Numbered from the stretch's first letter, positions 10,901 to 21,190 are shown. The stretch: 64,000 nt of DNA from Bacillus proteolyticus (GCF_001884065.1 NZ_MACH01000086.1:22528-86527); one strand, 5' to 3'. Notes: generated by a model not told the origin, from the sequence alone. Program-made: numbers and translations.

Positions 10901-11925
10901 CATCCGTTCCCTTGCTGGGCAGCTTGTAATTGCGAAAGGAAATATTCTGTATTGCTAACGAGCCAATGCGATTGCTGCAGACTTTTCACCCCGCGGAGCT
11001 CATTTTCTTCATTACGACTCTTTCTTCTTTTCGTATACGACTGAATTTGCCGAATAAAATGCGACGGATACGTCATATATGCAAACATAAGAAGCTGCTC
11101 CTCTTTCGAAAACGGGAAATTTTTTTGATACATTTGATACCATTCAAAGCGGTCACTCCGTGCAATTGGATATGTGTTTAAAGACCGCGAATAAAAACCT
11201 ACTATATCTTGCACAGGCGTTGCAAACTGCGATTTTTCTAAACTAATAAAATAGCCGTTTCGCTCATAATCAAATAAAAAATGATTAAGCGAGACATTCC
11301 CATGAACGAAAGTAGTACGTGTTGTTTCCTTTTCTTTCATCGCATCATGCCATTCATTTAATTGCTTTGTTGCGAACTCGCGAGCTCTCATAACATGGTG
11401 ATAATACGTACAATATTGTAATTCAAACGGAGACATATACCACTTCGCTTCAGATTCTACAAGAAACTCTTCTAACATCTCACCATCATTTTCCCAACGG
11501 TCGGATATATTTGTATAATGTTTTTCTAACTCTTCTTCTGTATACGTCTCCTCTTTCACCGTTTTTTGATGCAACGTTCCGAGCGTCTGAAACATTTTGT
11601 GATATTGATCGTTATCCTCACCGTTTCCTTCCGCACGCTCTAACCAAGGCATTAAATAATAACTATATGTCCCATCACTTAAGACATAATTTCCGTCCGT
11701 CGCATGATAAATAGGTACATAATTCGAAAAACCTTTCTCTTTCAAATATTGAATGTGATGCAAAAAATTATTCCGCTCTAATTTTCTATCTTGTATTTTC
11801 TTTAACGCATACGGACCTTGATTCGTATAAATTTTCATTACACTTCCGTGCTCTTCCATATGCTGCGTATCCAATCTATATTGCCTGACAATGGGTTCAT
11901 AGCGATTTCGTAATTCAATATCCAT
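10900..11925 (-). CDS. ysxE: Spore coat-associated kinase-like protein YsxE (CotS family)
   Basis: Aminoglycoside phosphotransferase/CotS-fold protein of the spore coat. 341 residues. The kinase-like lysine segment is YALKKIQDRKLERNNFL (about 38-54); FVHGNVSLNHFLFD near 208-221 corresponds to the catalytic HGDxxxxN loop, with N for D in HGN, so phosphotransfer activity is doubtful. Directly downstream of spoVID, as in B. subtilis, where the pair acts late in coat formation. Identification is by that neighbourhood and by family motifs. Confidence 0.85.
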   Translation of the reverse strand: MDIELRNRYEPIVRQYRLDTQHMEEHGSVMKIYTNQGPYALKKIQDRKLERNNFLHHIQYLKEKGFSNYVPIYHATDGNYVLSDGTYSYYLMPWLERAEGNGEDNDQYHKMFQTLGTLHQKTVKEETYTEEELEKHYTNISDRWENDGEMLEEFLVESEAKWYMSPFELQYCTYYHHVMRAREFATKQLNEWHDAMKEKETTRTTFVHGNVSLNHFLFDYERNGYFISLEKSQFATPVQDIVGFYSRSLNTYPIARSDRFEWYQMYQKNFPFSKEEQLLMFAYMTYPSHFIRQIQSYTKRRKSRNEENELRGVKSLQQSHWLVSNTEYFLSQLQAAQQGNG

Positions 11926-11975
11926 ACGAATGACCCTTTCTTGTTCAAAACATAACTTCTAGGAAAAGAAAAGAG

Positions 11976-11997
11976 GTGAGTGAAAAAACTCACTCAC
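11976..11997 (-). terminator. Hairpin between spoVID and ysxE
   Basis: Perfect stem GTGAGTGA / TCACTCAC ending directly beside the spoVID stop codon; the minus strand continues with a T-rich tail. May attenuate rather than stop read-through to ysxE. Confidence 0.65.
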
Positions 11998-12981
11998 TTA
12001 TTTCACTTTTGCTTTTGAAACGGGAATATATATAATTTGCCCTGTAGTCAAATATATATCTTCCGATTGATTTACACGGTATAAGTTTTGTACAGACGTT
12101 TCATAACGATCTGCAACAGATTCGATCGTATCCCCTTCTTGCACGAAATACATTCTTAACTTTGTAAATTCTTCTTCCGGTTCTTTCGTAAATAATTTCG
12201 TTAAATAAAGCGCATTTTCATCTCGCTGTGAGTACGCTTCTTCTTCTTGCTCTTCTTGCTTTTTCGCTTTCTCTTTCTTGAAATCTTTTCGGCCGAACAA
12301 TTCAAATTGTGGCGTTGTTTCTTTCTCCTCTACACGCTCCACAAATTCATGTTCTTCTATTTCCTCTTCCTCTACTTCCTGCTCTTTTCTTTCCTCTAGT
12401 TGAAACGGTTCAAATGCGTAATCTTCCCACTCATCTGATTCCTTATAAGATGGTTCTTCTACATATGGTACGGGTCTATTTTCATCCTCTTGTTCTGAAT
12501 CATCTTCTAACTCAGCATATGTCGTGTCGTCCTCTTCTTCCTCTTCCTCAATTCTTTCCTCGTCACATAAACCTGTAATAGATATATCCGCTAACAATTG
12601 TAAGCAACCATTTTCCTTTAATTCATAATCAAATTCCTCAATTGATACATATAGTTCTTCAATTACTTTCACTCGATTTCTTGGAATTGATATTTCAAGC
12701 GGAAAGGAATGGACAAGCTCATTAACCCCGTCTTCCCTTGTTTCTACATAATCAATTGCCTTTGCTGGTGATAGCTCTCTTAATGAATAAGCTGAATCAT
12801 CTTGCCTTGCAACATACTCTCCCGTTAAATCTAACTGCCCTCTCACGATAACTTCATGATCAAGCTCTTCTATCTCAACGTCTGGATCTAACGAAATTGA
12901 CAAAAGTTCTTCGACTTCCTGTCCTTTTTGGAACCAAACAGATTCTTTTAATGAAAATCGTAATGAATGATCTAGTGCCAC
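11998..12981 (-). CDS. spoVID: Spore coat morphogenetic protein SpoVID (LysM)
   Basis: SpoVID drives coat encasement of the forespore. 327 residues: N-terminal domain of about 150 residues (LRFSLKESVWFQKGQEVEEL at the start), a very acidic, low-complexity middle (runs of E, about residues 145-270), and a C-terminal LysM domain (EGDTIESVADRYETSVQNLY, about 278-325). GTG at 12981 chosen: GGGAGGGGG sits 7 nt upstream and the start aligns with B. subtilis SpoVID; the frame extends 10 codons further. Downstream of hemL but separated from it by a strong terminator. Confidence 0.92.
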   Translation of the reverse strand: MALDHSLRFSLKESVWFQKGQEVEELLSISLDPDVEIEELDHEVIVRGQLDLTGEYVARQDDSAYSLRELSPAKAIDYVETREDGVNELVHSFPLEISIPRNRVKVIEELYVSIEEFDYELKENGCLQLLADISITGLCDEERIEEEEEEDDTTYAELEDDSEQEDENRPVPYVEEPSYKESDEWEDYAFEPFQLEERKEQEVEEEEIEEHEFVERVEEKETTPQFELFGRKDFKKEKAKKQEEQEEEAYSQRDENALYLTKLFTKEPEEEFTKLRMYFVQEGDTIESVADRYETSVQNLYRVNQSEDIYLTTGQIIYIPVSKAKVK

Positions 12982-13050
12982 TTCTTTTCCCCCTCCCAAA
13001 CTATATGTCATTACAGATTTATGTTCCCTAAGGCTACTTTATGAATAAAA

Positions 13051-13080
13051 AAAATCGCTCCCCTTATGGAGAGCGATTTT
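13051..13080 (-). terminator. Terminator of the hem operon
   Basis: Perfect 10-bp stem AAAATCGCTC / GAGCGATTTT with a T run, placed 10 bp past the hemL stop. Separates hem genes from spoVID. Confidence 0.85.
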
Positions 13081-13090
13081 CTCTAAGAAA

Positions 13091-14380
13091 TTATGCTTTT
13101 AATTTTGACATTGCAATTTCGGCCGCCGCAATTGTCGCCTCAATATCTGCATCACTATGTGCTGTTGATAAGAATAAACCTTCAAATTGAGAAGGTGGTA
13201 AAAATACACCTTGTTCTACCATTTCACGATAGTAAGCCGCAAAGAATTGTAAGTTTGAAGATTTTGCTGCATCGTAATTAATAACCTGCTCATCTGTGAA
13301 GAAAATACCAATCATAGAACCAGCACGGTTAATACAATGCGGAATGCCATGTTTTTCAGCCGCTTTACGTAAACCAGCTTCTAACATTTCAGCTTTACGC
13401 TCAAATTCTACATATGATTCTGGCGTTAATTGTACTAACGTTTCATAACCTGCTGCCATCGCAAGCGGGTTACCTGATAAAGTACCAGCTTGGTAAATCG
13501 GCCCGCTTGGTGCAACTTGACGCATAATCTCTGCCTTACCACCGTATGCTCCTACCGGTAAGCCACCACCGATTACTTTACCTAAACAAGTTAAATCAGG
13601 TGTTACACCGTAGTAACCTTGTCCACAATTATAAGCAACACGGAATCCTGTCATTACTTCATCAAAAATAAGTAGTGCACCGTTTTGCTCTGTTACTTCA
13701 CGAAGTCCTTCTAAAAATCCTGGTTGCGGAGGAACAACACCCATATTCCCTGCCACTGGTTCTACAATTATACAAGCGATGTCATCACCGAATTGTTCGA
13801 AAGCATATTTTACACTTTCTAAATCGTTGTACGCTACTGTAATCGTATTTTTCGCTACACCTTCTGGTACACCAGGGCTATCTGGTAAACCTAGCGTCGC
13901 CACACCAGAGCCTGCTTTAATTAATAACGAATCGCCATGACCATGGTAACAACCAATGAATTTCAAAATTTTGTTACGGCCTGTATAACCACGAGCTAAA
14001 CGTAGTGCACTCATTGTCGCTTCTGTTCCAGAGTTAACCATACGTACAATCTCAATTGATGGTACGCGCTCAATAACAAGTTTTGCTAATTTATTTTCAA
14101 TTTCTGTTGGTGCACCGAAGCTTGTACCTCTTTCAGCGACAGCTTTTAAGGCTTCCACAACACGATCGTTTGCATGACCATGAATTAAAGGACCCCACGA
14201 TAATACGTAATCGATGTATTCATTTCCATCGATATCATATACTTTAGAACCTTTTCCACGCTCCATAAACAACGGATTCATACCGACAGATTTAAAGGCA
14301 CGAACAGGGCTATTTACGCCACCAGGCATTAAGTCTTGTGCCTCTTCAAACGCCGCAATCGACTTATCAAACTTTTTCAT
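13091..14380 (-). CDS. hemL: Glutamate-1-semialdehyde 2,1-aminomutase
   Basis: PLP enzyme making 5-aminolevulinate from glutamate-1-semialdehyde, second step of the C5 haem pathway. 429 residues. Substrate/PLP motifs [35 protein letters not shown], and the PLP lysine in [18 protein letters not shown] (near residue 268). Its ATG shares one base with the TAA of hemB, indicating translational coupling. Last gene of hemAXCDBL. Confidence 0.98.
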   Translation of the reverse strand: MKKFDKSIAAFEEAQDLMPGGVNSPVRAFKSVGMNPLFMERGKGSKVYDIDGNEYIDYVLSWGPLIHGHANDRVVEALKAVAERGTSFGAPTEIENKLAKLVIERVPSIEIVRMVNSGTEATMSALRLARGYTGRNKILKFIGCYHGHGDSLLIKAGSGVATLGLPDSPGVPEGVAKNTITVAYNDLESVKYAFEQFGDDIACIIVEPVAGNMGVVPPQPGFLEGLREVTEQNGALLIFDEVMTGFRVAYNCGQGYYGVTPDLTCLGKVIGGGLPVGAYGGKAEIMRQVAPSGPIYQAGTLSGNPLAMAAGYETLVQLTPESYVEFERKAEMLEAGLRKAAEKHGIPHCINRAGSMIGIFFTDEQVINYDAAKSSNLQFFAAYYREMVEQGVFLPPSQFEGLFLSTAHSDADIEATIAAAEIAMSKLKA

Positions 14381-15369
14381 TATTTAGCACCTCCTTCTTG
14401 TAACCATCTTGCTGCATCTTTTGCATGATACGTAATAATTAAATCTGCTCCTGCACGTTTCATGCTAATTAATTTTTCAAGTACAACTTCTTTTTCATTA
14501 ATCCAACCATTTTGCGCCGCCGCTTTAATCATTGAATATTCACCGCTTACGTTATAAGCAACGACTGGTAAATTAAAGTTATTTTTCACATCACGAACGA
14601 TATCTAAGTAAGAAAGAGCTGGCTTTACAATTAAGAAATCTGCCCCTTCCATTACATCTGATTCTGCTTCACGGAACGCTTCCATACGGTTCGCTGGGTC
14701 CATCTGATATGTTTTACGATCACCAAATTGTGGTGCACCGTGCGCCGCATCACGGAATGGTCCGTAAAATGCTGATGAATATTTCACAGCGTACGACATA
14801 ACTGGCACATGACCAAAACCATTTTCATCTAATGCATGGCGAATTGCTGTTACGAACCCGTCCATCATGTTTGACGGCGCAATAATGTCCGCTCCCGCTT
14901 TCGCTTGGCTTACAGCTGTTTTCGCAAGAACTGCAAGAGACTCGTCATTTAAAATAATACCATCTTCAATCACACCGCAATGACCATGGCTTGTGAATTG
15001 ACATAAACATGTATCTGCAACTACTACTAGCTCAGGAAAATCACCTTTAATTTGCTTAATTGCACGTTGCACAATTCCATGATCACAATATGCTGATGAC
15101 CCAACTTCATCCTTTTCAGCAGGTAAACCAAATACAATAACAGAACGAATACCTAAGTCAACAACCTCTTGCATTTCAGCTTGCAATAAATCTAAAGACA
15201 TTTGATATACGCCTGGCATAGAAGGAACTTCATTACGAACATTTTCACCTTCTAATACAAAAATAGGGTAAATAAAATCTTCCGTATGTAAAAACGTTTC
15301 ACGCACAAGCGCACGCATGTTACCGCTTTGTCTTAAGCGACGATGACGATTAAATTGTAAAGAGTTCAT
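14380..15369 (-). CDS. hemB: Delta-aminolevulinic acid dehydratase (porphobilinogen synthase)
   Basis: Condenses two 5-aminolevulinate molecules to porphobilinogen. 329 residues. Cysteine-rich zinc site [15 protein letters not shown] (about 119-133), indicating the zinc-dependent type; Schiff-base lysines in [19 protein letters not shown] (about 190-208) and [11 protein letters not shown] (about 245-255). 20 bp after hemD and overlapping hemL. Confidence 0.98.
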   Translation of the reverse strand: MNSLQFNRHRRLRQSGNMRALVRETFLHTEDFIYPIFVLEGENVRNEVPSMPGVYQMSLDLLQAEMQEVVDLGIRSVIVFGLPAEKDEVGSSAYCDHGIVQRAIKQIKGDFPELVVVADTCLCQFTSHGHCGVIEDGIILNDESLAVLAKTAVSQAKAGADIIAPSNMMDGFVTAIRHALDENGFGHVPVMSYAVKYSSAFYGPFRDAAHGAPQFGDRKTYQMDPANRMEAFREAESDVMEGADFLIVKPALSYLDIVRDVKNNFNLPVVAYNVSGEYSMIKAAAQNGWINEKEVVLEKLISMKRAGADLIITYHAKDAARWLQEGGAK

Positions 15370-15389
15370 AGATTTCTATCCCCATTCTT

Positions 15390-16142
15390 TTATTTTATAG
15401 ATTCACAAATGCATTGTAGTAATGCTTCTACAGTGTACTCTTTTGGCACAATAACATGCGAAAAATAAAGGCTCGCCTCTTTTTCCGTAATAGGCCCTAT
15501 ACAAGCAATTGTACATTTTTTTGTCCATTCTCTCCAGTTTGTACCCTCAAGTAAACGAACAAAACTAGTGACAGTTGAAGGGCTCGTAAATGTAATAATG
15601 TCTACTTTCCCTTCTTCTAATGCTACTATAAGCTCTTGCTTTTTCATTACATTTTCTTTCGTACCGTATACGATTAGCTCCTCTAGAGAAACACCCATTT
15701 CCCGGAGTTTAACTGGGATAACATCTCTTGCTAAATTCCCTTTCGGAAATAAAATACATTCGTTTCCACTTAGTTTTTTTACAAACTCTTCTGCAAATAC
15801 TTCTGCAACAAATGCTGTGGGAACAAAATCTACTTGATAGCCTCGCTTTTCTAACTCTAACTTTGTTTTCACGCCTACTGCAGCAATTTTAATCGGTCCG
15901 GGGAGCTTCTTTCTCAAACTATCTAGAAAAAAAGCTACACCATTTTTACTCGTAAAAATAACCCAGTCATACGAATGTAGCTGTCCTGCTATATGTTGAA
16001 TTTCCCTATGAGACATACCTTCCATACGCAAAAGCGGAATTTCCAATGGAATTCCGCTCCTTTCTTTCACTGCTACACTCATTTGTTTCACTTGGTGCTG
16101 GGCACGTGTAATCAATACTGTTTTGCCAGCGAGAGCGTTCAT
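15390..16142 (-). CDS. hemD: Uroporphyrinogen-III synthase
   Basis: Cyclises hydroxymethylbilane with inversion of ring D. 250 residues; the family is weakly conserved but TFTSPSTVTSFVRLL (about 171-185) and IACIGPITEKEA (about 203-214) are typical. Starts 2 bp after hemC stop, within hemAXCDBL. ATG at 16142 with GGAGCAA upstream. Confidence 0.95.
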   Translation of the reverse strand: MNALAGKTVLITRAQHQVKQMSVAVKERSGIPLEIPLLRMEGMSHREIQHIAGQLHSYDWVIFTSKNGVAFFLDSLRKKLPGPIKIAAVGVKTKLELEKRGYQVDFVPTAFVAEVFAEEFVKKLSGNECILFPKGNLARDVIPVKLREMGVSLEELIVYGTKENVMKKQELIVALEEGKVDIITFTSPSTVTSFVRLLEGTNWREWTKKCTIACIGPITEKEASLYFSHVIVPKEYTVEALLQCICESIK

Positions 16143-16144
16143 AT

Positions 16145-17074
16145 TTATTGTTGCTCCTTATTTGCAGCAAGAATGAGCTCTTTTGCTCCTTGTTTAATTA
16201 AACGGTCTGCAGCCTCTAATCCAACTTGCTTCGGATCAGTGCCTACTACTGTCTCTTTCAACAAAACAGAACCGTCCATAGAACCGACAAGCGCTGTTAA
16301 TTCGATTGCATCATCTTCTTTAAGAGTTGCATATCCAGCGATTGGAACTTGGCATCCACCTTCAAGTTTATGAAGAAATACTCGTTCAGCAGCCACTGTT
16401 CTTTCTGTTACTGCATCATTAATATGTGCTAACAACTGAAGTAAATCCTTATCGTCCTCACGACATTCAATCGCTAATGCACCTTGTCCTACAGCTGGTA
16501 CACATAACGTTTCATCTAAATGTTCTGTAATAACTTCATCGTCCCAGCCCATTCTTTGTAATCCAGCTGTCGCTAAAATAATCGCATCGTAATCTTCTTC
16601 TTTTAATTTACGTAAACGTGTATCGATATTTCCGCGAATCCACTTCACTTGTAAATCTGGTCTCGCAGCTAGTAGTTGTGCACTACGTCTCAAACTACTC
16701 GTCCCTAAGATTGCACCTTCTGCTAAATCTTTAAACGATTCTCCGCTTTTAGAAATAAAAGCATCACGAGGGTCAACACGCTTTGGTGTACAACCAATCA
16801 TTAATCCTTCTGGAAGTACGGCCGGCATATCTTTCATACTATGTACAGCCATATCGATTTCTTTCGTAAGTAACGCATGTTCAATTTCTTTAACGAACAA
16901 ACCTTTTCCGCCTACTTTTGAAAGAGTAACATCTAAAATCACATCACCTTTAGTGACAATTTCTTTCACTTCAAATTCATATGGTAAACCAAGTGCTTTT
17001 AACTGATCAATAAACCAGTTTGTTTGTGTTAATGCTAGTTTACTCTTTCGTGAACCTACAATAATTTTGCGCAT
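16145..17074 (-). CDS. hemC: Hydroxymethylbilane synthase (porphobilinogen deaminase)
   Basis: Polymerises four porphobilinogens on a covalent dipyrromethane cofactor. 309 residues. [12 protein letters not shown] at residues 7-18, the conserved aspartate/arginine region [32 protein letters not shown], and cofactor cysteine in [12 protein letters not shown] (near residue 241). ATG with GGAGAGAG site, 15 bp after hemX. Confidence 0.98.
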   Translation of the reverse strand: MRKIIVGSRKSKLALTQTNWFIDQLKALGLPYEFEVKEIVTKGDVILDVTLSKVGGKGLFVKEIEHALLTKEIDMAVHSMKDMPAVLPEGLMIGCTPKRVDPRDAFISKSGESFKDLAEGAILGTSSLRRSAQLLAARPDLQVKWIRGNIDTRLRKLKEEDYDAIILATAGLQRMGWDDEVITEHLDETLCVPAVGQGALAIECREDDKDLLQLLAHINDAVTERTVAAERVFLHKLEGGCQVPIAGYATLKEDDAIELTALVGSMDGSVLLKETVVGTDPKQVGLEAADRLIKQGAKELILAANKEQQ

Positions 17075-17089
17075 AATTCTCTCTCCTCA

Positions 17090-17923
17090 TTATAAATACC
17101 AAAAGTGGAAATTAGATAAACTACTTAATAGAAAAATGTTAACTAGCATTACGAGAAATGCCCCTACATTCCACAGTACAATTTTCTTACCTTGCAACAC
17201 ATCTGCCGCTCGTAAATACAAGCCCGCACAATATACAAATAGAACAACAAACGAACCGATTACTTTCGTATCATACCAATGGAAATTGTCCAATTTTGTA
17301 TATCCCCATATGCATCCTAATAAAATTGCTAGTAAGAAGAATGGCACAGAAAATAAATTTAATCCGTAAGACGTAGATTCAAGCTTCGGCAAGTTCCCTA
17401 ACCTTCTTAATCTCGCATTCCACTTTTTCTTTTTTAATAGGCGATATTGCAGTAAATACATAATAGAAAAAATAAACGATACAGTAAACGTTGCATAAGA
17501 AATAATCGCCATTCCGACATGCACGTATACAAGTTCTGAAACCAATTGCTCTGCAAGTACTGGCGACATCTTTCCGAGCGGTGTAAAAATCGAAAAAGCG
17601 CTTACGCCAAATGCAACAACATTTGTAAAAAAGACTAGAAAGTCAACGCGCATAAATCGATTGATGACTAACGACATCGTAATCAATAACCAAACATAAA
17701 AATAAATCCCTGATAATAAAGTCAAAATGGGATTCGTTTCTGAATCTGTCGCCCTAAGCAACATAAAAATAGACTGCAATACCCATACAATCGAAAGTAA
17801 CCAAAAAGCAAATCGGTTCGCCTTTCGGTTACTTTGGAAATAATCTATAAAATATAAACTAATGCTACAAGCATATAAAATAATTGCAATATGATAAATA
17901 ATACTGTTATTTAAAAAACTCAT
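17090..17923 (-). CDS. hemX: HemX, membrane protein of the haem operon
   Basis: Eight-helix membrane protein of the cytochrome c assembly/HemX family that lowers HemA levels in B. subtilis. 277 residues after choosing ATG 17923 (GGAAGG 8 nt upstream); the frame opens 15 codons earlier. Hydrophobic helices run through the whole chain, for example YHIAIILYACSISLYFIDYF near the N-terminus; conserved family segment VSELVYVHVGMAIISYATF. 17 bp after hemA. Confidence 0.93.
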   Translation of the reverse strand: MSFLNNSIIYHIAIILYACSISLYFIDYFQSNRKANRFAFWLLSIVWVLQSIFMLLRATDSETNPILTLLSGIYFYVWLLITMSLVINRFMRVDFLVFFTNVVAFGVSAFSIFTPLGKMSPVLAEQLVSELVYVHVGMAIISYATFTVSFIFSIMYLLQYRLLKKKKWNARLRRLGNLPKLESTSYGLNLFSVPFFLLAILLGCIWGYTKLDNFHWYDTKVIGSFVVLFVYCAGLYLRAADVLQGKKIVLWNVGAFLVMLVNIFLLSSLSNFHFWYL

Positions 17924-17940
17924 CCGATCATCCTTCCAAA

Positions 17941-19272
17941 TTATAAAGATGGAACGGATGGTGTCCACGCTCTTTTATGTTCTACTTCTTCCGTATTTCC
18001 CGCTTCTTCTACTTCTAAATCAAAAATCTTCGCAAATAAAGCTAATTTTTCGTCGGCTCCCTCTTCAACAGCTAGTTCTTTAGCTACTAAAATTGGGTCT
18101 TTTAACAATTGATTAATAATACTTTTCGTATGTTTACTAATTACTTTTTTCTCACGATCACTTAGGTTTGGTATTTTCCGCTCAAGACTTTCCATCGTAT
18201 CACTTTGAATTGCTAGCGCTTTATCACGAAGAGCCGATATTAACGGCACAACACCAAGCGTACTTAACCACGTTTTAAATAAAACCATTTCCTCTTCAAT
18301 CATAAATTGAATCTTCTCTGCTTCTTTTAAACGTTCAGCACGGTTTGCTTCAACTACACCTTGCAGATCGTCGATATCATATAAGAAAGAGCCTTCTAAT
18401 TTGTCAATCGCAGGATCAATATCACGTGGCACTGCAATATCAACCATAAATAACGGACGACCAGAGCGCATTCTCTCTACTTTCGTCATCATTTCTTTCG
18501 TAATAACATATTCTGATGCACCCGTTGAACTAATTAAAATATCCGCTTCTAATAATGCACATTGCAATTCACTTAAAGGCTTTGCATGTCCCATATATTT
18601 CTCAGCCATCACTTCCGCTTTCGTAAGCGTCCTATTCATAACTGTTACTTTACGAGCACCGCTTCCGTATAAGTTCTGCAGTGCAAGTTCACCCATCTTA
18701 CCCGCACCAAGAATAAGTATATGACAATCTGTTAAATCGCCAAATATTTTCTTTCCGAGCTCAACAGCAGCATAACTAACAGACATCGCACTTCCACCAA
18801 TTGTTGTTTCTGAGTGCGCACGTTTTGCTAACGTAACCACTTGCTTAAACAATTCATTAAAAATTGTGCCTGTCGCTTTTACTTGTTGCGCTTCTAAAAA
18901 GCTATCTTTTATTTGACCTAAAATCTGCGTCTCTCCAACTACCATAGAATCTAAACCGCACGTTACGCGGAATAAATGATCTATTGCACCATCTTGTTCA
19001 AAAATAGTTAAATATGGTGCGACCTCTTCTATTTCAAGCTGAAACCAATCAGCTAAAAACTTCTTAATGTAATACCGTCCCGTGTGTAATTGATCGACAA
19101 CAGCGTAAATCTCAGTGCGATTACAAGTTGATACAATGACGTTTTCTAGCACGCTCTTTTGATTTTGTAATGTAGTCATTGCTTGCTCTAGCTCTGCTGC
19201 CTGAAATGTGAGTTTCTCACGAAATTCTACAGGGGCTGTTCGATAATTTACACTAACAACAAGAATATGCAC
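17941..19272 (-). CDS. hemA: Glutamyl-tRNA reductase
   Basis: First committed haem-synthesis step: NADPH reduction of glutamyl-tRNA to glutamate-1-semialdehyde. 443 residues. Catalytic cysteine in [12 protein letters not shown] (residue 49-50), NADPH fold [13 protein letters not shown] (about 189-201), C-terminal dimerisation helices. Start MHILVV matches the family, but the AGGGGG site is about 13 nt upstream, a wide spacing. First gene of hemAXCDBL; a perfect PerR-type palindrome lies 160 bp upstream. Confidence 0.98.
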   Translation of the reverse strand: MHILVVSVNYRTAPVEFREKLTFQAAELEQAMTTLQNQKSVLENVIVSTCNRTEIYAVVDQLHTGRYYIKKFLADWFQLEIEEVAPYLTIFEQDGAIDHLFRVTCGLDSMVVGETQILGQIKDSFLEAQQVKATGTIFNELFKQVVTLAKRAHSETTIGGSAMSVSYAAVELGKKIFGDLTDCHILILGAGKMGELALQNLYGSGARKVTVMNRTLTKAEVMAEKYMGHAKPLSELQCALLEADILISSTGASEYVITKEMMTKVERMRSGRPLFMVDIAVPRDIDPAIDKLEGSFLYDIDDLQGVVEANRAERLKEAEKIQFMIEEEMVLFKTWLSTLGVVPLISALRDKALAIQSDTMESLERKIPNLSDREKKVISKHTKSIINQLLKDPILVAKELAVEEGADEKLALFAKIFDLEVEEAGNTEEVEHKRAWTPSVPSL

Positions 19273-19431
19273 GCAGCATGTCCCCCTTCACCCGTTTTAT
19301 CACTTTATCTACTATCATAATACAACTTTCCTCTTATGAATCTGACAATCGTGTGAACAACTGATTATTTTTTATTTATTCTCCATATGTAATAAAGGAG
19401 CTTCAGTAAAATTAACAAAGAACTCTCTACT

Positions 19432-19446
19432 TTATAATGATTATAA
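19432..19446. promoter_or_regulatory. PerR-type box upstream of hemA
   Basis: TTATAATGATTATAA, a perfect 7-1-7 inverted repeat identical to the PerR box consensus TTATAATNATTATAA. It lies 160 bp before hemA and 258 bp before ohrR. hemA belongs to the PerR regulon in B. subtilis, so hemA is the likely target; the promoter itself was not assigned. Confidence 0.8.
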
Positions 19447-19610
19447 AATAACAACTCTATTTGTACGTTACCAAAAAAAGTCCTCATAATCAAGTGTTGG
19501 AAACTATTCCATATTAATTATAACATCATCTTTTCTATCTTCTTTCATCATGAAGGAAAATATGTATGATTGTTCCAAAATATAGTACTCACTTTCTCAA
19601 TGCAATGCAT

Positions 19611-19639
19611 TTGACATTGTATTTATTTTTCGTTATATT
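19611..19639 (+). promoter_or_regulatory. Sigma-A promoter of ohrR-ohrA
   Basis: TTGACA at 19611-19616 and TATATT at 19634-19639 with a 17-bp spacer. Predicted transcription start near 19646, just before the operator. Confidence 0.8.
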
Positions 19640-19651
19640 GATTTCACAAAA

Positions 19652-19671
19652 TTAAATTGTGCACAATTTAA
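19652..19671. promoter_or_regulatory. OhrR-type operator
   Basis: Perfect 20-bp palindrome with half-site TTAAATTGTG, closely resembling the B. subtilis OhrR site (AATT-rich with a central GTNNAC). It starts about 12 bp past the -10 box and ends before the ohrR ribosome site, so OhrR would repress its own operon. Confidence 0.85.
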
Positions 19672-19689
19672 AAATATAAGGAGTTGCTT

Positions 19690-20142
19690 ATGAAAGAAAA
19701 TCCTTTACATCTAGATAACCAACTTTGTTTTTCTATTTACGCTTGTTCTAAAGAGGTTACCCGTTTTTATCGGCCCTATTTAGAAGAAATGGGCATTACG
19801 TATCCCCAGTACATTACGTTACTCGTACTATGGGAGCAAGATGGACTAACAGTGAAAGAAATTGGCGAACGCCTATTTTTAGATTCTGGTACGTTAACAC
19901 CTATGTTAAAACGAATGGAATCATTAAAACTTGTAAAACGTGTTCGCTCAAAAGAAGACGAGCGAAAAGTTTGTATTGAATTAACAGAACAAGGTAAAGA
20001 TTTAAAAGAAAAGGCTTGCTCATTACCGACAACGATGGCTACAAATTTAGGAATTACAGAGCGAGAATATCGTTCTTTATTAATTCAATTAAATACACTA
20101 ATTGAAACAATGAAAACCATTAATGATAGAAAAGGGGAATAA
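19690..20142 (+). CDS. ohrR: Organic peroxide-sensing MarR-family repressor OhrR
   Basis: MarR-type winged-helix repressor inactivated when a cysteine is oxidised by organic hydroperoxides. 150 residues from the ATG at 19690, which has AAGGAG 6 nt upstream; an in-frame TTG at 19684 touches that site and is rejected. Sensor cysteine at residue 13 in LDNQLCFSIYACSKE matches Cys15 of B. subtilis OhrR; a second cysteine follows at residue 18. Recognition region LDSGTLTPMLKRMESL. Followed after 2 nt by ohrA. In B. subtilis ohrR sits between two ohr genes; here it leads the operon. Confidence 0.95.
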   Translation: MKENPLHLDNQLCFSIYACSKEVTRFYRPYLEEMGITYPQYITLLVLWEQDGLTVKEIGERLFLDSGTLTPMLKRMESLKLVKRVRSKEDERKVCIELTEQGKDLKEKACSLPTTMATNLGITEREYRSLLIQLNTLIETMKTINDRKGE

Positions 20143-20144
20143 AC

Positions 20145-20561
20145 ATGGATAAATTATATACTGCTTCAGTAACAGCAACAGGTGGAAGAAACGGGAAAGT
20201 AGTTTCAGATGATGGCATATTAAACCTTGATGTAAAAATGCCGAAAGCACTAGGTGGTGCAGGCGGAGAGGCAACAAATCCAGAACAACTATTTGCTGCT
20301 GGTTATGCCGCTTGCTTTGATAGTGCATTACAACTTGTCATTCGTACAAAACGTGTGAAAGTGGAAAGTACAGAAGTAACTGCTCACGTTTCTATCGGAA
20401 AAGATACAGATGGTGGTTTCGGTCTATCTGCTGTACTTGATGTACATGTCGCCGGCGTTTCACATAGCGAAGCACAAGAACTTGTAGAAGCTGCTCACGG
20501 GGTGTGTCCGTACTCTAAAGCAACACGAGGGAATATTGAAGTAACATTAAACGTACGCTAA
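20145..20561 (+). CDS. ohrA: Organic hydroperoxide reductase Ohr
   Basis: Thiol peroxidase of the Ohr/OsmC family detoxifying organic hydroperoxides. 138 residues. Two redox cysteines in AAGYAACFDSAL (residue about 59) and HGVCPYSKATRGN (residue about 124), as required for Ohr; N-terminal MDKLYTASVTATGGRNG is the family start. AAAGGGG site overlaps the ohrR end, so the two are co-translated. Confidence 0.97.
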   Translation: MDKLYTASVTATGGRNGKVVSDDGILNLDVKMPKALGGAGGEATNPEQLFAAGYAACFDSALQLVIRTKRVKVESTEVTAHVSIGKDTDGGFGLSAVLDVHVAGVSHSEAQELVEAAHGVCPYSKATRGNIEVTLNVR

Positions 20562-20574
20562 AAGTGTATAAAGA

Positions 20575-20606
20575 AAAAAACGCGCGACATTCGTCACGCG
20601 TTTTTT
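20575..20606. terminator. Bidirectional terminator between ohrA and engB
   Basis: Stem built on AAAAAACGCG and CGCGTTTTTT with inner GAC/GTC pairs; T runs on both strands. Serves convergent ohrA and engB. Confidence 0.85.
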
Positions 20607-21190
20607 GTTTTTGTCATTTTATGAATTGCTTTCCATGCCTCTTCTTTTCCAAGTCCTGTTTCAGAAGAGAATAGAACGATTTCATCGCCAATTTCAACAG
20701 CAAGCGTTTCTTTTACAACTTTTAAATGCTTTTGCCATTTCCCTTTCGGAATTTTATCGGCTTTCGTTGCAATAATAATTGTTGGGATTTCATAATGCTT
20801 TAAGAAATCATACATCATCACGTCATCTTTTGTTGGTTGGTGACGTAAATCAACTACTAATACAGCTGCGTCTAATTGCTCACGTGTTGTAAAGTAAGTT
20901 TCAATCATCTTGCCCCATGCCGCGCGCTCCGTTTTAGATACTTTCGCATATCCATAACCTGGAACGTCAACAAAATGCATCATCTCATTGATTAAGAAAA
21001 AGTTCAGTGTTTGCGTTTTTCCTGGTTTAGAAGAAATACGTACTAACTTTTTACGATTTAAAATTTTATTAATGAAGGAAGATTTCCCGACATTTGAACG
21101 ACCTGCTAATGCAATTTCTGGTAAATCACTGTCTGGATATTGTTCTGGTTTAACAGCACTAATTACAATATCTGCTTTTGTTACTTTCAT
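20594..21190 (-). CDS. engB: Ribosome biogenesis GTPase YsxC/EngB
   Basis: Essential GTPase for 50S subunit assembly. 198 residues. G1 [10 protein letters not shown] (about 30-39), G3 DVPGYG (about 75-80), G4 TKADK (about 143-147). Its ATG overlaps the lonA stop by 4 bp, so it is translationally coupled to lonA, as in Bacillus generally. Confidence 0.97.
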   Translation of the reverse strand: MKVTKADIVISAVKPEQYPDSDLPEIALAGRSNVGKSSFINKILNRKKLVRISSKPGKTQTLNFFLINEMMHFVDVPGYGYAKVSKTERAAWGKMIETYFTTREQLDAAVLVVDLRHQPTKDDVMMYDFLKHYEIPTIIIATKADKIPKGKWQKHLKVVKETLAVEIGDEIVLFSSETGLGKEEAWKAIHKMTKTKNA

